64,000 nt of DNA, taken from the NCBI GenBank assembly GCA_024734495.1, contig JALMQS010000099.1:95728744-95792743 (forward strand). Reading direction: 5' to 3'. This DNA comes from Forficula auricularia (lineage: Eukaryota > Arthropoda > Insecta > Dermaptera > Forficulidae). The translations under genes and the position numbers were made by a program. The notes under the pieces are model-generated. The model saw only the letters and a program-made list of their open reading frames with translations. It searched no databases and was not told the DNA's origin. Numbering within the stretch: the first letter of the stretch is position 1; every line of letters starts with the position of its first letter. Positions 33,715-46,100 of this stretch are shown piece after piece.

Positions 33715-34235
33715 ATTAAGAAAATATATAAATAAAAAATTTCGTTTTGATACCTCGAATTTATCATTTCAGTCTTTCCTTTAACTTGAAAGACTTCTGT
33801 GACTAAGGATCTATATTTGTATATTCTCAGTCCCCTGAAAAAGTCACGTATTGCGCGTTTATTTTCCCACTTGTGCAGAAAGTCCGGCGCCAGAGGCATC
33901 GGCCGTACAAAAGAATGGACGACTAGGTTATGGTATATTCGCAGACATAGATCACTTAAGGTCAAAATTAAATTATGCATTTTTGGAGAATATTTAATTT
34001 ATTTCTTTTGCTAAATTTAAGGAATTGACACGTTTATGAGCGTTTAAGTGGAAAAAAGGCAGTGATGTCTTAAGCCATGTGCGGAAGGATCTGAAATTAA
34101 AGGAAATAGATCCAAAGAATCGGCAATAATATAGGTTTTGGTTACTTAAGTAATTTTATAATAAAATGCGCCACTTGTAGTCTTCCAATGCGCCATAGGT
34201 TGGCCACCCCTGATTTATTCTAAGATCAATTAGAA
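33715..34235. other. Unassigned; short open frame around 33800-33980
   Basis: Both strands are open for 65-100 codons over a GC-richer segment, but I recognise neither product. At 34180-34210 TAGGTTGGCCACCCCTGA looks like a hAT-type right end. Confidence 0.25.
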
Positions 34236-34385
34236 GAAAAAACCGACTTCAAAAAAATTAAATGCAACAAATATAAAATAATAAAAAATCAAATAAATCC
34301 ACTAAAAGTTATAAAATAATTATCTAATATCGAGTGCGATTCATAAAATGTATGTTTGGTACCGACTTCAGCTCATTAACTAAAA
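34236..34385 (+). repeat. Repeat family W, fragment (copy 3)
   Basis: ACCGACTTCAAAAAAATTAA ... TGTTTGGTACCGACTTCA: a shortened piece of the fold-back half only. Confidence 0.6.
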
Positions 34386-34539
34386 CCATTCAAGATTGGC
34401 ATTTTGTACTTTCAGGAAACGTTTTCAGGTATAAGATCAAAATTTGGTGCATTGTAATGTGAAAATACATATTTGCGTAACAATTTTCAGCTCATTAGGT
34501 ATAACTAAAACCATTTATACCAAAATAATTTGTATCTTA

Positions 34540-34738
34540 TACAGGGTGATTCACGGTCGGTGGCACGTTAGACGTTGATGGAAAAAGTAACTCAGGATTT
34601 TTCTGAAAATTTAGCTCCTTACATTTTCTTTCCTGTTCTATCGATCTAAAATATTTTCAGCATTGCGACGTTTCGGCTTCCATCGAAAAGTCGCGGCAAC
34701 TTTATTTTTTTAAATGGAACACCCCGTATATTAACACG
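34540..34738. mobile_element. Small Tc1/mariner-type MITE
   Basis: TACAGGGTGATTCACGG at the left and GGAACACCCCGTATA at the right are imperfect inverted ends with TA. About 200 bp, non-coding. Confidence 0.55.
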
Positions 34739-34792
34739 TTTTTAGAACCGCTCTTTTATTAAAATACTTTTTTGTTAATATTGTCCTATACC

Positions 34793-35850
34793 TATCTCTA
34801 TCATCTCCACAAACTCTGGTGTTCCCCAAGGCTCCGTAATCTCCTCCACACTCTTCCTAATTTATATAAACGACCTTTTCGATCAAACGGCAAACCCCAC
34901 TCATTGTTACGCCGACGATAGCACTCTACACGGTAAACCCTCACTCCCGAACAATCGAATCAATGTTACCTCCTCAATTACTCTCGACCTAGACAAACTG
35001 AATAAATGGGGCTCACAAAATTTAGTTAACTTCAATTCAAACAAGACTCAATGTTGTCTAATTTCTAGGCGCGAAAATAAAGATTTCCCTGATATTCACT
35101 TCGATTCGAATACCCTGAAAATGTGTGACAGCCTATCCATGCTGGGCGTCTCTGTCGCATCTGACCTGTCTTGGAATGAACACATCTCCTCTGTGGCGAA
35201 ATCTGCAGCAAGGAAGATTGGCTTCTTATTCAGGTCCAAGCGATTTTACAAACCCCCACAACTTCTCACCATCTACAAGGCCCAAATCCGCCCCTGTCTC
35301 GAATACGGCTCTCATCTGTGGAGAGGGGCCTCAAAATACTCTCTTGCTACCCTGGATGCAATTCAGAAACGAGCCGTCAGGCTAATTGACGATTCTACCC
35401 TCACCGACTCCCTCGACTCGCTGGCTCATCGAAGAGATGTCTCTGCCCTTTCCCTTTTCTATAGATACTATCACGGCAGGTGCTCTGATGAGATAAAATC
35501 AATAATTCCCCCCAAAGCATGCTTTGCACGTAGCACGCGTTTTGCCGACTCCCAACACTCTTTCGCGGTTAAATTAGAAAAGTGCCGGACCACTTCATTC
35601 GCCAATACATATATCCCCATGACTTCAAGGAACTGGAACTCTCTTCCAGCCTCTATCTTTCCCAGCACCTATAATCTTCAAACCTTCAAAACCGGAGTGC
35701 ATAGACACCTACGTCTACACCCTCTCACTTAATCAACTTTCTCTTCTCTTCGGTAATGCAAGGGTCTTTCGAGATCCATAGGGGCTGCATCTTTACTGGT
35801 GCACCCTTCTTGCATTCGATTGCATTAAAAAAAAAAAAAAAAAAAAAAAG
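34793..35850 (+). pseudogene. Jockey-superfamily-like LINE, 5'-truncated copy 2 (longest frame)
   Basis: One frame is open for about 313 codons from 34793 to the stop at 35730. It starts inside the reverse transcriptase palm: SGVPQGSVISSTLFLIYIND (domain B), then CYADDSTLH with the catalytic YADD, then SNKTQCCLISRR and the C-terminal LDAIQKRAVRLIDD region. A 3' UTR and an A-run at 35827-35848 end the copy. Nothing upstream of the palm remains, so it cannot move by itself. Similarity to copy 1 is very high, implying recent activity of a source element. Confidence 0.8.
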
Positions 35851-36904
35851 AGCTAGCTCGTCAACAAAAATTTGGTAACGCACTAACAGACAACCAGACA
35901 ACCGGACGGACAGACAGACTAACAGACATTTTGACAAAACAATTATTATCTAGAAAACTATAATTTTTTCGATGTTCAATTATTAAAGCTTTTTTGTAGA
36001 GCGAAATGCCATGGTTTCGCTCAATTTTTTTAATCAAATTAATTTCAGCCGTTTTTGAGATATTTCGTAAAAAAGAAGGAAAAAAAACACTTTTTTCATG
36101 CACGATTACAATACTTGACCATACCTTGTATGGTAAAGTAAAAATCATAACAAAACACAAAAATAAAAAAAAAATACATAATTTAAAAATAATACATTTA
36201 ACACAAAATCAAAAAAACAAATCAAAGAGTCAGGACCCAGATAGGGCATCACAATACTTCCACATTAAAGTTAAAGAAAATTGTAACGGCAAAATGATTT
36301 TAAAACTATGTATTTCAAAACGACATTTCCAATATAAAATCATGATGTATCACTACTAAAAACACTTAAATAACTAGTACATACCTTCTTCAGAAATATC
36401 CAGGCTAAAAAATTTGTTGATGTTTGACACAAACTTGGAAAATCACTTCGAAATGTTAACTATGAATGTTGACGAAAATGAATGCAGATGCTTAGGAATA
36501 AATATTGAAATTCAGACTGAGATAACTAATCCGAGATGCCACTAGGGGACATAAAATCGCTGACTCGATATCTGGCAACTGTTCAAGTGTATCAGGTAGT
36601 AAATAGTTTTTTGATATGAGCGATTTTGCCAAATGGACTTTTGGCCCCGTTTTGAGCTCAAATACCCCTATGTGCGCCGGCTCTGGTTACCCCTATCAAA
36701 CTTTCTATCAGTTTACGTTTACCGAACAACCTATAAATTTCTATTATGTATTAAATAAAACAAGTAAATAAATAAATACATTATGACCATATTAAGTACA
36801 TAGTTGAAACACGAGACAATTTTATCAGAAGCTCTATTTTCGAAATTAATAACAGAAATTTGATTAAATTCATTGATTCTAGCTTAAATTATATTAAAAA
36901 AAAA

Positions 36905-37880
36905 AATTATAATAAAAAAATAAAACCAAATTCAAAAAACTTAAATGCAACGAATAAAATAATAATAACTAAAAAATAAAATAAAATCCACTATTAAAAG
37001 GTATAAAATAATTATCTTATTTAGTTACAACTAAACGGCGAAATATTAACATGAAATTACTTTTTAAAGTCGGTGCCAAACATACTATACCTATAACCGA
37101 GCGTACCCGCCAAACGTACTAAGTAAGATCCGTCGAGTCATAAAAAGTATGTTTGGCACCGACTTCAAAAAGTAGTTTCATGTATCAATTTCGTCGTTTA
37201 GTTGTAACTAAATAAGATAATTATTTTATACATTTTAGTGGATTTTAGTTTATTTTTGAGTTATTATTATTTTATTTGTTGCATTTAAGTTTTTTGAAGT
37301 CAGTTTTATTTTTATTTTTTTTATAAAAATTATTTTTATTTTTCTCTTTTTAGTGATGTTATTAATAGTGACTTAATATAATACCTTGCATGCATCTCGT
37401 AAGAGAAAGCGTCAGGCGAATGAATCAGAAAATGATAATAAAATTCAATTCATAAATATAGAAATTCTCTCGAAACGTTTGCGGGTTTTAAATGAATGTT
37501 ATAAGATTTTTTTATAAAAGATTTTATTTATCATAATTTCGATTATTTGCTCATAAGAATTGGTGATTTACGTTATTTCGTCGTTGATCATATCATCAGA
37601 ACTTGACCAAATTAATATGGGACCACCCCTAAGGTACACCCTTTCCAATAAAAAGAATCATCGAAATCGGTTCATAAATAAAGAAGTTAGGCCTGAACAA
37701 ACCTAACAAAAAAAGTCTAATACCAATACCAAAAAAACGGGACCAATCGGAAGCTAGACTGAACCCAATGCAAAAAAAATCTTCAAAATCGGTTCACAAT
37801 TGGCGGAGATATAAGGTAACATAGATAAAAAAAAATTCAGTCGAATAGAGAACCTCCTCCTTTTTTGAAGTTGGTTAAAA
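36905..37880 (-). repeat. Repeat family W, copy 4, with a 230-bp insertion
   Basis: The fold-back half is at 36925-37320, then the body from 37585 to CTCCTTTTTTGAAGTTGGTT. Between TTATTAATAGTGA (37371) and GATCATATCATCAG (37587) lies about 210 bp absent from the other copies. Confidence 0.7.
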
Positions 37881-38031
37881 AACTAAAAAGTACGAAATAA
37901 TGTAATACTTAATCAAAAAGCGTGGGGCGCAGAAACATGTACTTTTAATTAATTTCGACAAAGTGCCCCATGCTTTTTGATTAAGTATTACTTATTATGT
38001 ACTTTTTAGAAGCATGTTTTTTAGTTTTTTT
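37877..38031. mobile_element. Small fold-back MITE, copy 2
   Basis: AAAAAACTAAAAAGTACGAA is mirrored by TGTACTTTTTAGAAGC-ATGTTTTTTAG. Same family as 20351-20510 with a longer loop (AGCGTGGGGCGCAG). Confidence 0.7.
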
Positions 38032-38040
38032 AAAATATAA

Positions 38041-39800
38041 TTTAAGCTAGAATTCAATCACTGAAATAGCATTTGATTAAGAATTTTGTAGTTTAAAAGA
38101 ACTTTTATGAAAAGATTCAATTTCTTCTCCCCGGAAGCAAATCAACTAGAAATACCAAAAAGTTTTATTTTTTCATTAGATATTTATTCAAATCTATTGA
38201 AATTTCATATCTGTGTGTTATGTATTTTTATACTTTTATCAAATTACTTTTATTAGGATATTTTCATTTTAAAGGGTAGTTTATATAAAGCCTAATTTGA
38301 AAGAACGCTAATAACCTTGAAATCTATATAATAAAGATGAATTTCTTTTTCTTTGTAAGCGCAGATCTCTCAAATGCCTGGACCGATTTGGCTAATGTTT
38401 TTTTTTTAAATGTTCGTAATAGTCCAATTCAGGTTATACGTAAAAAAATTGGAAAAGTTGCCCGGAAAATTGGAAAATTCAGGAAAAACTAAAAAGAGTT
38501 CAGGTTAGCCAACATAGCTTGCCAAACAATAAAAGAACTAAACTAGCAAAAAAAAACTGCAACAAAGATTTAAAAAAACTATCTATTTTTTAACCGACTT
38601 CAAAAAAGGAGGAGGTTCTCTATTCGACTGAATTTTTTTTTTTTTTTTTTGTGCCTATGTTACCTCATATCTCAGCCAATTGTGAACCGATTTTGAAAAA
38701 TTTTCTTGCATTGGGTCCAGTCTAGCTTCCGATTGGTCCCATTTTTTTTCATATGTATTAGACCATTTTTGTTAGGTTTGTTCAGGCCTAACTTCTTTGT
38801 TTATGAACCGATTTCGATGATTCTTTTTTTATTGGAAAGGGTGTATTTTAGGGATGGTGCCATATTAATTTGGTCAAGTTCTGATGATATGATCACTATT
38901 AATAACATCACTAAAAAGAGAAAAATAAAAATAATTTTTAAGAAAAAAATAAAACCGACTTCAAAAAATTAAATGCAACAAATAAAATACACTAAAAGGT
39001 ATAAAATAATTATTATCTTATTTAGTTACAACTAAACGACGAAATATTAACATGAAATTACTTTTTGAAGTCGGTACCAAACAAACTGTACCTATAAGCA
39101 AGCATATCCTCCAAACGTACTAAGTAAGATCCGTCGAGTGTAAACCCCGAAAACCGCCTATGAAAGGCCGTTTTAGAAACTTTTTAAAATTCACATACAT
39201 GTCACAAGTCAGTGTTTCGTTTCATATGACTTTTTTAACTTTTTTCAAAGGCATCTCGTGCTTTCAAAAAACATTGTTTTTTTGACGGTTCAGATGGTTT
39301 TTGACGATTTTCTCAAAAAGTACTGAATCTATTTCGTTCAAAATTGAATTAAATTATTAATAATTAATTGTAAGACAAATTGATTTTTAAACTTAAAGTT
39401 TTAATTTCTTTTTCTTAAAGCAATTTGAAGCGCGCTAATTAAATAATATGATCAATAATTTCTTATGTTAATTCTACATTTAGAAATAATTAATTGTTTT
39501 ATAATATCTATTAATTTCATATTTTTTAAAAAATTTCAACAAAGTTATTAGCGCTTTTTTAAATTGGACTTCAAATAAACTACCCTTTGAAATGCAAATT
39601 TCTTAATAATAATCATTTTATATAAAAGTAAAATAAAAATAACACACAGAAATGAAATTTCAATAGATTTGAATAAATATCTTATTAGAAAAAAATAAAA
39701 CTTTTTGCCATTTCTAGTTGATTCGTCCCTGGACAGAAGAAATTGAATCTTTTCATACAATTTCTTTTAAACTAGAATTCTTAATCAAAATTCCATTTTG
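38041..39800. repeat. Large inverted repeat, about 260-bp arms
   Basis: The left arm 38041-38328 and right arm 39541-39800 are inverted, diverged copies (TTTCATTAGATATTTATTCAAATC against GATTTGAATAAATATCTTATTAG). The 1.2 kb spacer includes W copy 5 and unassigned sequence at 39150-39540. No ORF. Confidence 0.65.
38583..39143 (+). repeat. Repeat family W, copy 5 (3'-truncated)
   Basis: AACCGACTTCAAAAAAGGAG through the body to AGTAAGATCCGTCGAGTG, where the fold-back right arm is cut off. The longer open frame here is the same chance frame as in copy 1. Confidence 0.75.
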
Positions 39801-40195
39801 TTATATTATAGACATACTGTGAACCTTCAGATAGATGAAATCGATAAAATAAGATCGTTTTCTTTCTTTTGATCTTTTATATCAAGCAAGTCGACATAGT
39901 AGAACAATTTAATTACCCGTTCTTGATTTTTTTTCTTAGTTAGGCCCATAGGAAAAATAAGAAAAAATAAACTATTGAACTATCAAGAAATAAAAAAATT
40001 TTAGCCTTGAATGAAATAAATTACTAACACATTATTTAATATGATTTTTGATTTCGGGCAAAATTAATGCATAGATTCTAGGACGGAACCTTTAATTACC
40101 GAATTATTTTTTCATTTTTAGCTATTCAACATTTGTTATCCCGAATATGTGAACCCCTCTATTGAGGGACCCCGGGGCGTATCGTCCCCTTACTC

Positions 40196-40470
40196 ATTGG
40201 CGTAGTTGGGGAGTTTTCCTAGGGGGCATCCGGCCAGCTGATTAGCCACCACAAGGTTTCAATTTCGCTAATCCTATTGGAGATCAATTAAATTTTTAGT
40301 GGAATTGAAAAATTTTGCAAGTTACGAAATAATTTAATGAGAAATACATAAGTGATACAGTGAAACAATATATTTCTTCAATACCGTGGATTTTTCTAGG
40401 GGTGTGGGGGCATTGAGTTTTGTAGAGGGGCACTGCCCCCTTGCTCCCACCCCTAACTACGCCCATGCCC
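40196..40470. mobile_element. hAT-like MITE, copy 2 (inverted relative to copy 1)
   Basis: CATTGGCGTAGTTGGGGAG to CCTAACTACGCCCATG. It shares AGCCACCACAAGGTTTCAAT in reverse complement with the 10337-10605 copy. Confidence 0.7.
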
Positions 40471-40499
40471 TTACTGTTATTTGATTTTGATTTTGCTGC

Positions 40500-41130
40500 C
40501 CTTACTGAACCATTCATATCATACACAGATTCGGGTCTGGTAGCACGGCAATATGGTTTACAGCCACGAGCAAAGCAATGATTATACTGTTAATATTGAG
40601 TAGTCATGAGCCCCTCATGAAATTTCGCCCTTTGGCCGGCTGCAGATGCTGCTGGGATGCTTTGCTTGCCCTACTGTGCCCCCGAGCGGCCCGAATTAGT
40701 ATCTGAATATAAAGGCCGATGAATTTGGAGAAATGTGAACGAATGTGATCGGCTGGCTAAATGGGCATCTAGTTCCAGGAGCCAGTTAAATAAAATAAAA
40801 ATTCATCCTGTAGACTACAAAATGACTTGATATTCCTTCGCAAACTGTTGAATGGTCTGATTGATTGTTGTGAAATTCTCCAAAATATTAATTTTAAAGT
40901 GCCCCAATATTACAGTAGCATTGTCGAATTCTTTTTTATTCCCATTTGTAATACTTATTATTCAAAAAATACAGGGCTGAATAGAGTGATGCTTGAGGCA
41001 AACTCCTAACAATTAGACTTTCTTTTCGTGTAGTGAGAGGGATATTAAAAGATATTGCTCACACTACGATTAAATGTCTAATAGAGATTGTATTATATTA
41101 TTACATACTTTATATTAGCTTCACTTGTAT
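40500..41130. other. Unassigned; possible RNase H-like remnant at 40728-40795
   Basis: A short plus frame reads NECDRLAKWASSSRSQLN, like the end of an RNase H domain in a LINE (GNExADxLAK...). It lacks flanking support. The remainder is unrecognised. Confidence 0.25.
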
Positions 41131-41138
41131 TCATAGAT

Positions 41139-41396
41139 CAAGGGCGGATCCAGGAATTTTTTATGGGGGGGGGGGGGGAGGAGAATGTATTAAAGGTGCC
41201 CGATGTATATAAGATATACTTTTTATCTCGGAAGTGTGTCTCGATCGAATTGTCCAAGCGGGGGGGGGGGCCCACACTCACACACATATAGAACTTTATT
41301 TTCAATTTAAAAAAAAAAAAATGTTTTTTTTTACATTTTTTTGCCAGGCACGGGCCCCTATGGGGGGGGGGGGCGCCCCTGGATCCGCCCTTGTCA
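41139..41396. mobile_element. Short MITE with GGATCC-containing ends
   Basis: CAAGGGCGGATCCAGGAAT at the left and CCTGGATCCGCCCTTG at the right are inverted repeats around G-tracts and a T-run. Probably hAT-like non-autonomous. Confidence 0.65.
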
Positions 41397-41839
41397 TAGA
41401 TAGTGTGTATTTATCCATCTATTAATGTGACTCTTGTTTTGTTAAATTCCGCAATCATTTCTCTATAAAAATAATTGTTTCCCTACTCAATTTAAATGAA
41501 ATAATAAAAATAAATACATTACATTCTGTTAAATTCCGCAAACTTTTCTCTATAAAAATAATTAAGACTATAAGTTAGTTTTTTAGTTTTGTTAATTTAT
41601 TGTATAAAAATGTATATTGTAACTGGAATAACTCCTGTATATCGAATAAAATAAAATAAAAATAATTGAAGGGGTTGCATGAGCTGGAGGCATATTTCGG
41701 GGTGAAATAATTCTCAAGACAAAGCTTCCTTTAATATGTTTATTTACAAAAGTTAAGAATATATATACAAGTTGGTTTCGAATCGATACTAGAGCCCGTT
41801 CGCGGCTTGAGTTGTTTGCCATAAAAGAATTTAGTTTTT

Positions 41840-42200
41840 TTGATTTTAAGTCGATTCTTCCATGTTTTCAATAGAGGTTGACATTAATAGTCAAAACATC
41901 AAAAATGAAATGCAATAAGGTTATTCCTCTAGTATTAGATAAGAATCGATCGTTATTTTTGATTTCAAGCCGATTCCTCCATGTCTTCAGCAATGGTTAG
42001 CAATAATAATCGAAACGTCAAAAACCTAATGTAGAATTGTTATTCCTCAAGTATTAGATGAGAATCGATCACTATTTTTGATTTTAACTCGATTCCTCCA
42101 TGTCTTCAGCAATGGTTACCAATAATAACCGAAATGTCAAAAATCCAATGTAGAATGGTTATTCCTCGACTATTAAATGAGAATCGATCATTATTTTTGA
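41840..42200 (+). repeat. Three tandem units of about 125 bp
   Basis: CGATTCCTCCATGTCTTCAG ... AATAATAACCGAAATGTCAAA ... GTTATTCCTC ... GAGAATCGATCATTATTTTTGA repeats three times, the first unit most diverged. Units 2 and 3 include a hairpin followed by GAAACGTC or GAAATGTC, as in hammerheads, but the CUGANGA half is degenerate. Confidence 0.65.
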
Positions 42201-42317
42201 CTTAAAGTCAATATAAACTGCAAATTGCAAGTGATATCTGATTAATAACAAAGGAATAAACATATTAATATTTCAAATGAATTTGGATAAAGTTTAGCAA
42301 CGATCCGTTGCAGTTTA

Positions 42318-42365
42318 TTTTTTTTTTTTGGCTTTTCGGCCTTTCTAGCCATAAGCCAATAATTT
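42318..42365 (-). repeat. SINE-2 tail, minus strand
   Basis: Minus strand ATGGCTAGAAAGGCCGAAAAGCC followed by an A-run matches the end of the 7370-7490 SINE. Confidence 0.45.
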
Positions 42366-42448
42366 TTTGAGTAAGTATACTCAAATAAATTGCAGTATTA
42401 TTTCTTAATTCGTAACATTAATTAAAAAAAACCTTTGTATAGAATAGC

Positions 42449-42497
42449 TTTATTTTATACAAGTATAATTAATATAGTTAATATAAATATCTTTATT
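42449..42497 (-). terminator. Candidate polyadenylation signals of CDC16
   Basis: AATAAA occurs on the minus strand at 42449-42454 and 42492-42497, about 255-300 nt past the CDC16 stop. In AT-rich DNA this hexamer is common, so assignment is tentative. Confidence 0.35.
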
Positions 42498-42750
42498 TTT
42501 CAAGTACAAATACATTTAATATAGAAAAACAAGTTTTCAGATGACAATTATAATAATGATTGTATATAATAATAATATAATAAATATACATATCTACAAA
42601 TTTAAATTTTATATTTCCAATTTATGGAAATAAATTGTATAAAAATTCCTGGTTAGATTAAAAATTAAAATTGAATTTTTGAAATCATAAGAAATTAGAT
42701 GATTTTAAAAATATTCACTTTTCACTAAAATAAAAAATAAATAGCATTAA

Positions 42751-43133
42751 TCAATCAATATCAAGTCCTGAAGTGTCATCCAATTCACTAAACCTTAAAA
42801 CTCGTCTCGGTGCCATTTCTGAACCACTTACACTTGAAGTGTCTAAACTCATGTCTATATTGTTATCATCCTGACTTGTCGTTGTTGTTGTTGTTGTTGT
42901 GTTGTTGTCCGTGCCAACCAATGTGGAACACATTACATTCATCTGCTTTTCAAAACTTTTTGTTGAACTTAAAAGAAAATCTTCAACAGTCTGTAATGAG
43001 CCAGTTGGTTGAGTTGATGGTTTATCAGTACTAGTAGTTAAACTTGCGGGTCCACCTGTACTTGTTCCCACTCTTGTAGATGAAGAAGGCATGACGATGT
43101 CAGTGAAACCGATCCCAGGAACATCAGCAGCGC
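42751..43133 (-). CDS. CDC16: CDC16 terminal exon, low-complexity tail
   Basis: Acceptor TGTTCACAG/GCGCTG in phase with the previous exon; the stop is TGA at 42751-42753. The 126-residue tail is Ser/Thr/Asp-rich, has a run of eight threonines coded by an ACA/ACG repeat (about 42880-42905), and ends with FSELDDTSGLDID. The tail is not alignable to the vertebrate one, but phase and position make it a confident last exon. Confidence 0.85.
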
Positions 43134-46100
43134 CTGTGAACAGTTATTTATAGTAAATTAAATATAAATTTATAATAATACAAGTTAACGTAGTTGTTTC
43201 GCGACAATACTAGCAAAAAGTTAATGCTAGAGTATATAGAACAGACAATAAGGATTCATAATTCATAAGCTTAAAACTTTTTGCTTTTTAAGTACCACTA
43301 CTAGCCAATCCCATGGTCGTTTGACAAATCTGGCAACCCTGTCCGAGCTTGTATATATTTTATCATAGAAATTTCAGATAAAGTACAATAATTTTTAAGG
43401 AATTCGGTGTTGGTTCTAGGTGAAACATTTTAATATAATAATAAAACTTGAGTAAGATACGAGGTAGGTTTCACAAAAAAAGAAATAAAACAAAATTGAG
43501 TTTTGAATTCGATATATTTCGGGGGTTAGCCCATCATCAGGAGTCTAAGAAAACTGATTATATATTGGAAAAATAGTTTTACAAGTAACAATTTTTAAAA
43601 AAATTTTTTAACTGTATGTGGTGAGGGGAAAGTAGGGGAAGAGGAGAAGTTGTTCTAAGAATTAATATTTTCTATTGAGATTTGAACTGGCTGAAAGGAA
43701 TCTATACGTGCTTTTATAATAACGAATGGACAAGTACCTGAGAAGGTACAACTTGAAAGGTGCATGAGAGAGTGCAATTACCCTAGTATATTCAATGTGC
43801 GAACAATGGAAGGAATGTTTAGTTAATTTATTATAACATATAATCAATAATTGTATTTTTATACACTTCCAATTGATTATTTAAAATATTTAAATTATTA
43901 GAGAGGGCTATTTTTATTTCGGTGGATTCCAAGAGATCCAATTTAAGGCCTTTTCTTTCGAAATGAATGGGGATAGGGTTATTATTAGAGGTTGAATGGT
44001 TAGATTCATGTAAGTGAATTGCGAAGGCTGAGGTCGAATCTAAATTAATGTTATCGGATTTATTGAGATGATTAAGAGCTCTTACATGCTCGGAGTAACG
44101 TATTTTGAAAGCGCGACCCGTCTGCCCAATATAAAAAGCATCACAATCTTGACAAGTTAATTTATACACTCCTGATTTGTCTAATTTATCAATTTTGTCT
44201 ATTTTATTGTTAATTAATTGGGAGCCTAAATTGTTGTTGTTGTATAAAGCAGGAGTGATTCCATATGAACTAAGGGTACAAGCTAATGGAGATGTCAGAT
44301 GATTAGAAATGAAGGGTATTCTTCTATATATTTTTTCAGTTCCCGATTCTAATGAGTGTAAGTGTGAAATAGTGAATTTACGTTTGATTTTATTATAAAT
44401 TTTGTTGATAGTCGAAAATCAACAAAATTTCGTTTTGTCACCAATCGGTGCAGAAATATTTAAATAATAATCTGTCTAATTTTCAAAAAAATCCTAAGAA
44501 ACCCCATATGGTGAAACAACTACCTTAATACAAATAAGCAGGCCAAATGGGAGTCGGAGAGCATACCGTGGGTATCTTATAACTCTCAAAATACTTGAGA
44601 TATCAAATTCTTTTTATTTGTCGTTGATAAGGAGGGATTGAGTGAATTTGTGGGATTTTTTTCATAATTTTTCAAAATTGAGCTCACGCGGTCGCTCTCC
44701 TCTCCACCAGAACCCGCTCCGAAAGCCGGCAATACTAAGAAGAAGGATTATGTTTGCTGTGGACAGCAACGGGCGATACCATCTACCAGCGGCGCCCAGC
44801 ATCCTATCGGGACGGAAGAATTCGAGGAGGACGAGCCCGCGGAAGAAGATGAGGACCCCGAAGAGGAGGATTCGGGGGGGAGACCCACCACCCGGAGGCG
44901 GAGGAGGCGAGCGTGAGGTGGATGCCCTTGACCCGCCATTGATCGTTGCCCTTAAGGCTTATTTAACATTCGCGAGGCGTGACACTGCTGTGGCGGGGAT
45001 CGTCGCCAGTGCTTTAGAGGGGAGGCCATGGGATGGTTTACTTGATGCCTGTCTGCGGAGGTGTGGGAGGGGGCCTGCGGATTGTGGTGAGAGGGTGGTG
45101 AGACCAAGAGGTCCTTACATCAGACCCCAGAGCATGTGGTATAGGAATAAAAATCTAGCCGTGAGGGAGATACTTGAGGGGGTTCCGGATCGCGGCGTGG
45201 GGTTCCCCGCAATGAGGCAGTACTGGGGAAAAGTCCTCGGTGACTGTCGCGGCGAACTCGACGCCGTTTCCGACCGTCCTTGGGTTCTCCCTCTTCCGAT
45301 AACCCTCGAGGAGCTGAAGAGTGCCGACGGACCGGTCAAATCGGCGGCGGGGCCGGATGGTCTGACCTCGGCGTCTTGGAAAAGACTACCTGGGGCTGAC
45401 CGTCTCGCCCTGCTTAATGCGATTCTCCTCGAGGGCACGGTTCCACATGCTCTGTCCCGCGCTCGCACTGTGCTGATTCCAAAAATAGTCTCGCCGACCT
45501 CTCCCCAACATTATCGGCCAATCACTGTGAACTCTGTCGTCGCTCGGCAGCTCAGCAGGGTCCTCCTGCATAGACTGGAGGGCACTGTTGAGCTGCGGGG
45601 TGACCAGAGGGGCTTCATCAAAGCTGATGGTTGTGCTGAGAACACTCAGGTCCTGGGGGCTGTTATCAGGGATGCGAGGTGTCAGATTAAAGAGCTACAC
45701 GTCGCGTCTCTGGACATATCGAAGGCATTTGATACGATTAAACATCAGCCTCTTATGGATATCCTGGGTGATCTCTTGGACCCCCTCTCTCTTCTCTGTG
45801 GTCAGGTCGATGTATATAGAAGGAACAACATCTATCCTCCATGAGGGCTCACGATCTGATCTCTTCAAGACCGGCCGGGGCGTGAGGCAGGGGGACCCTC
45901 TCTCTCCCTTTCTTTTTTAACTTGGCGGCAAAACACATACTAGATCAGTTGTCCCCGGACATCGGCTATGACCTCGGGGGTGTACGCGTCGGATCTCTTT
46001 CCTAACTTTCACTAAAAATATTTTTGTAATTTTTAATTCAAATTTTTTATAGTTTTTTTTATCTCTCCAATTCTCATTATTTAGTAACAATATAATTTTC

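Larger units (their letters stand above)
43393..44428 (-). mobile_element. Penelope-like element, 5'-truncated, in MITE Y
   Basis: Minus-strand element: GIY-YIG coding (44415-43831), 3' untranslated part, and a hammerhead near the 3' end (43505-43548). The reverse transcriptase is missing. A different family from the 25937-27509 pair. Confidence 0.75.
43185..44527 (+). mobile_element. Family Y, copy 4, split by a Penelope-like element (CDC16 last intron)
   Basis: TTAACGTAGTTGTTTCGCGA to GGTGAAACAACTACCTTAA. Continuity with copy 1 is broken between about 43392 and 44428. Confidence 0.8.

Noticed and set aside
45115..45571. Antisense frames of 61-117 codons
   Set aside because: Shadows of the R2-like coding frame on the opposite strand; its GC-rich codons leave the antisense open.
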